From assembly GCA_000697335.1 (NCBI GenBank), contig JNEM01011135.1, positions 1-11,761 on the forward strand: a stretch of DNA of 11,761 nt. The letters run 5' to 3'. Made by a program: the position numbers and the translations under genes. Below are positions 10,335 to 11,761 of this stretch, piece by piece. The notes beneath the pieces are model-generated. The model ran no database searches. It was not told the origin of the DNA and worked only from the letters and a program-made list of their open reading frames with translations. Within the stretch, counting starts at the first letter, position 1, and every line of letters starts with the position of its first letter. This DNA comes from Conidiobolus incongruus B7586. Taxonomy: Eukaryota > Entomophthoromycota > Entomophthoromycetes > Entomophthorales > Conidiobolaceae.

Positions 10335-10961
10335 TATTAAATTTTAATTAAGGAATCAAATATTTGCGATTTAATGAATAGAGTGAATTAGTTTATGAAA
10401 TCCACATGACGACAATTGATAGCAGGATTCAAGATTGAAATGAAAAAGGCGAATAAGTATTGAGCCCTGAGAGTGGAGAAAACTATAAATTATTCTTCCT
10501 AGTATTTGATTAAGTGGAAGGATTTATCACTTTTCCCAAGGCTAATTGAAATGTAAAGGTTGATGGAGTGGTATCTTTGAAAGAAAAATATGGAAGTTTT
10601 GCGTAACAAAGTCTATCGTTGAATGAGCTTGTATTCAGGAGCTCTTGATCTTCAATTCTGGCTTCAATTTTTCTCTTTATGGGTTTTCTAAACTCAGGAC
10701 CAATATTGGATTGGATATGCTTTCATACATAAAGAATACAAACTACAGTTAGTATCTTCTGATTATGTATATATGAATTATCCTATGGTGCTAAGGATTT
10801 AAAATCTAACTACAAGGCTCTAATACAATCGAATTTCGATAACAGGAGATTCGCACAACCCCACGAAAACAAGTAAAGTTAAAGATATAAAAGTATTTGA
10901 ATCAATTTATTCATTCGCTGATTTACCCAATTTTGCATGGTTTATTGCAGAAAATTTCTGA
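10335..10961 (+). pseudogene. Decayed class 3 lipase gene (alpha/beta hydrolase)
   Basis: Several fragments fall in the order of a fungal class 3 (Rhizomucor-type) triacylglycerol lipase. At about 10464-10540, ALRVEKTINYSS and YLIKWKDLSLFP resemble the strand, FRG region and NWxxDL. At 10550-10603, KVDGVVSLKEKYGSF resembles KVHxGFxxSYG. At 10623-10652, SLYSGALDL resembles a shrunken GHSLGGA..ALDL serine elbow. At 10674-10727, SLWVF then TQDQYWIGYAF resembles LFLYTQGQPRVGDPAFA. At 10824-10865, NRISITGDSHNPT resembles the YRxTxxxDxVPHLP strand with the catalytic Asp. All but the 10550-10603 piece share one frame (codon starts divisible by 3), and the last 45 codons (10824-10958) are open. Several stops break the frame (for example at 10461, 10500, 10689 and 10821), a local frame change is present, and GHSLGG itself is lost. 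The N-terminus is not resolved and may start before 10335. The call is by motif reading, not alignment. A multi-intron gene is less likely because stops fall inside conserved motifs. Confidence 0.5.
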
Positions 10962-11761
10962 CTAAGCTTTATCTATTCCTTTACCTGTTGACTACAAATA
11001 TTCATATTGCAAATCAATTACAGACTAAGAATATTTAAGGCACTCTTCTTGTCTACAATCAATATGAAATTAAAGTATAATATATATTTGTTATGGTATA
11101 TATCTCTTATTTTTGAAATAAATAACCATTAAAATACTATCCTATTTAAAATTTAATTATGTTGATATTGAAATTTATTATTATAAATTCAAAAATGACA
11201 TAATTTTACAATAAAAATTAAAATTAATTATTAATACATAAACTATAAAAATTAATAAATAAAATAAAATAAATTCTCTTTTATTATTTATTATTTTGCT
11301 TTACTTTTGGCAAATTTTTAAAACTTAAAAATAATATTTAATTTAATTAGAAGTTCAAATTTAATATTTTTATAAATTAATATTATTTAAATAAATTTTT
11401 TTATAAGTATATTATTTAAATATTTAAAGGAATTATAGTTATATAGTTGGTAATAAGTTATATATATTAAATATAGTAATTTTTTATATTTTTATGACTT
11501 TAATTTTATATATTTTATTGTTATTATATAAAGTAATAGATAGCTTAAATTTATAATCAAAATATTAATTAAATGATATTATATTTAATTATAATATAAA
11601 ATTCATTATTAATTAACTTTTCAAAATTAAATAAAAAATAATATAATAATTTAATTTATTAAAAAATTATTATTCATTTATAGACAAATTATTTGATTAT
11701 TAAAATTTATAAGATTAAAAAACTTAAAATTTTGGATTATATAATAATATTTAAGATTAAT
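10962..11761. other. Tail of texture B passing into a third texture A block
   Basis: To about 11100 the sequence resembles the lipase pseudogene flank. Beyond it CpA/TpG steps become rare again and A/T almost continuous, as in the blocks at 340-2260 and 6750-8100. No gene, RNA or named repeat is seen. A short ATG frame at about 11064-11132 encodes a hydrophobic peptide but is probably chance. Confidence 0.45.

Noticed and set aside
10461-10823. A non-standard genetic code to explain stops in the lipase-like region
   Set aside because: The intact M20 gene uses no in-frame TAA, TAG or TGA before its stop. The lipase-like region also has a frame change and a shortened serine elbow, so gene decay is the simpler reading.

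Overview
The window is a very AT-rich stretch of eukaryotic DNA, most likely fungal, carrying one intact protein gene. The gene is an intronless open frame on the minus strand (4000-5244) for a 414-residue M20-family metallohydrolase of the aminoacylase-1 type, with an N-terminal signal peptide. Its base composition, judged by eye at about 40% GC, is far above that of the surrounding DNA. An A-rich leader, possible AATAAA polyadenylation signals, a signal peptide and N-glycosylation sequons all indicate a eukaryote. The extreme AT content and the secreted hydrolase suggest an AT-rich, possibly early-diverging fungus (for example Entomophthoromycotina or Harpellales). That placement is inference, because no rRNA, tRNA or other marker gene is present.

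A second, decayed gene lies near the right end on the plus strand (about 10335-10961). Read mostly in a single frame, it keeps the expected order of class 3 (alpha/beta-hydrolase) lipase landmarks, interrupted by stops and a local frame change. I call it a lipase pseudogene with moderate confidence. One intact and one dead hydrolase gene therefore sit in an otherwise gene-poor region.

The rest is non-coding as far as I can read. It alternates between two textures. Texture A (about 340-2260, 6750-8100 and 11100-11761) is almost pure A/T. Its few C and G bases sit mainly in CT and AG steps, CpA/TpG is scarce, and I see no CpG from 1 to about 2390. Texture B (about 2260-6600 and 8100-11100, including both genes) has frequent TG/CA steps, ATCAA/TTGAT words and scattered CpG. 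The CpA/TpG loss in texture A resembles repeat-induced point mutation (RIP) or a similar C-to-T process acting on old repeats, but no element family can be recognised in it.

Layout: 1-340 somewhat G-richer unassigned DNA; 340-2260 texture A; 2260-3999 texture B, no gene; 4000-5244 the M20 gene on the minus strand, with its putative promoter to the right (5245-5305) and polyadenylation signals to the left (3955-3971); 5245-6600 non-coding; 6600-6750 a transition containing an (AT)15 microsatellite; 6750-8100 texture A; 8100-10330 texture B with a few short protein-like fragments of unknown origin; 10335-10961 lipase pseudogene; 10962-11100 texture B tail; 11100-11761 texture A. I found no tRNA, rRNA, CRISPR array or recognisable mobile element.
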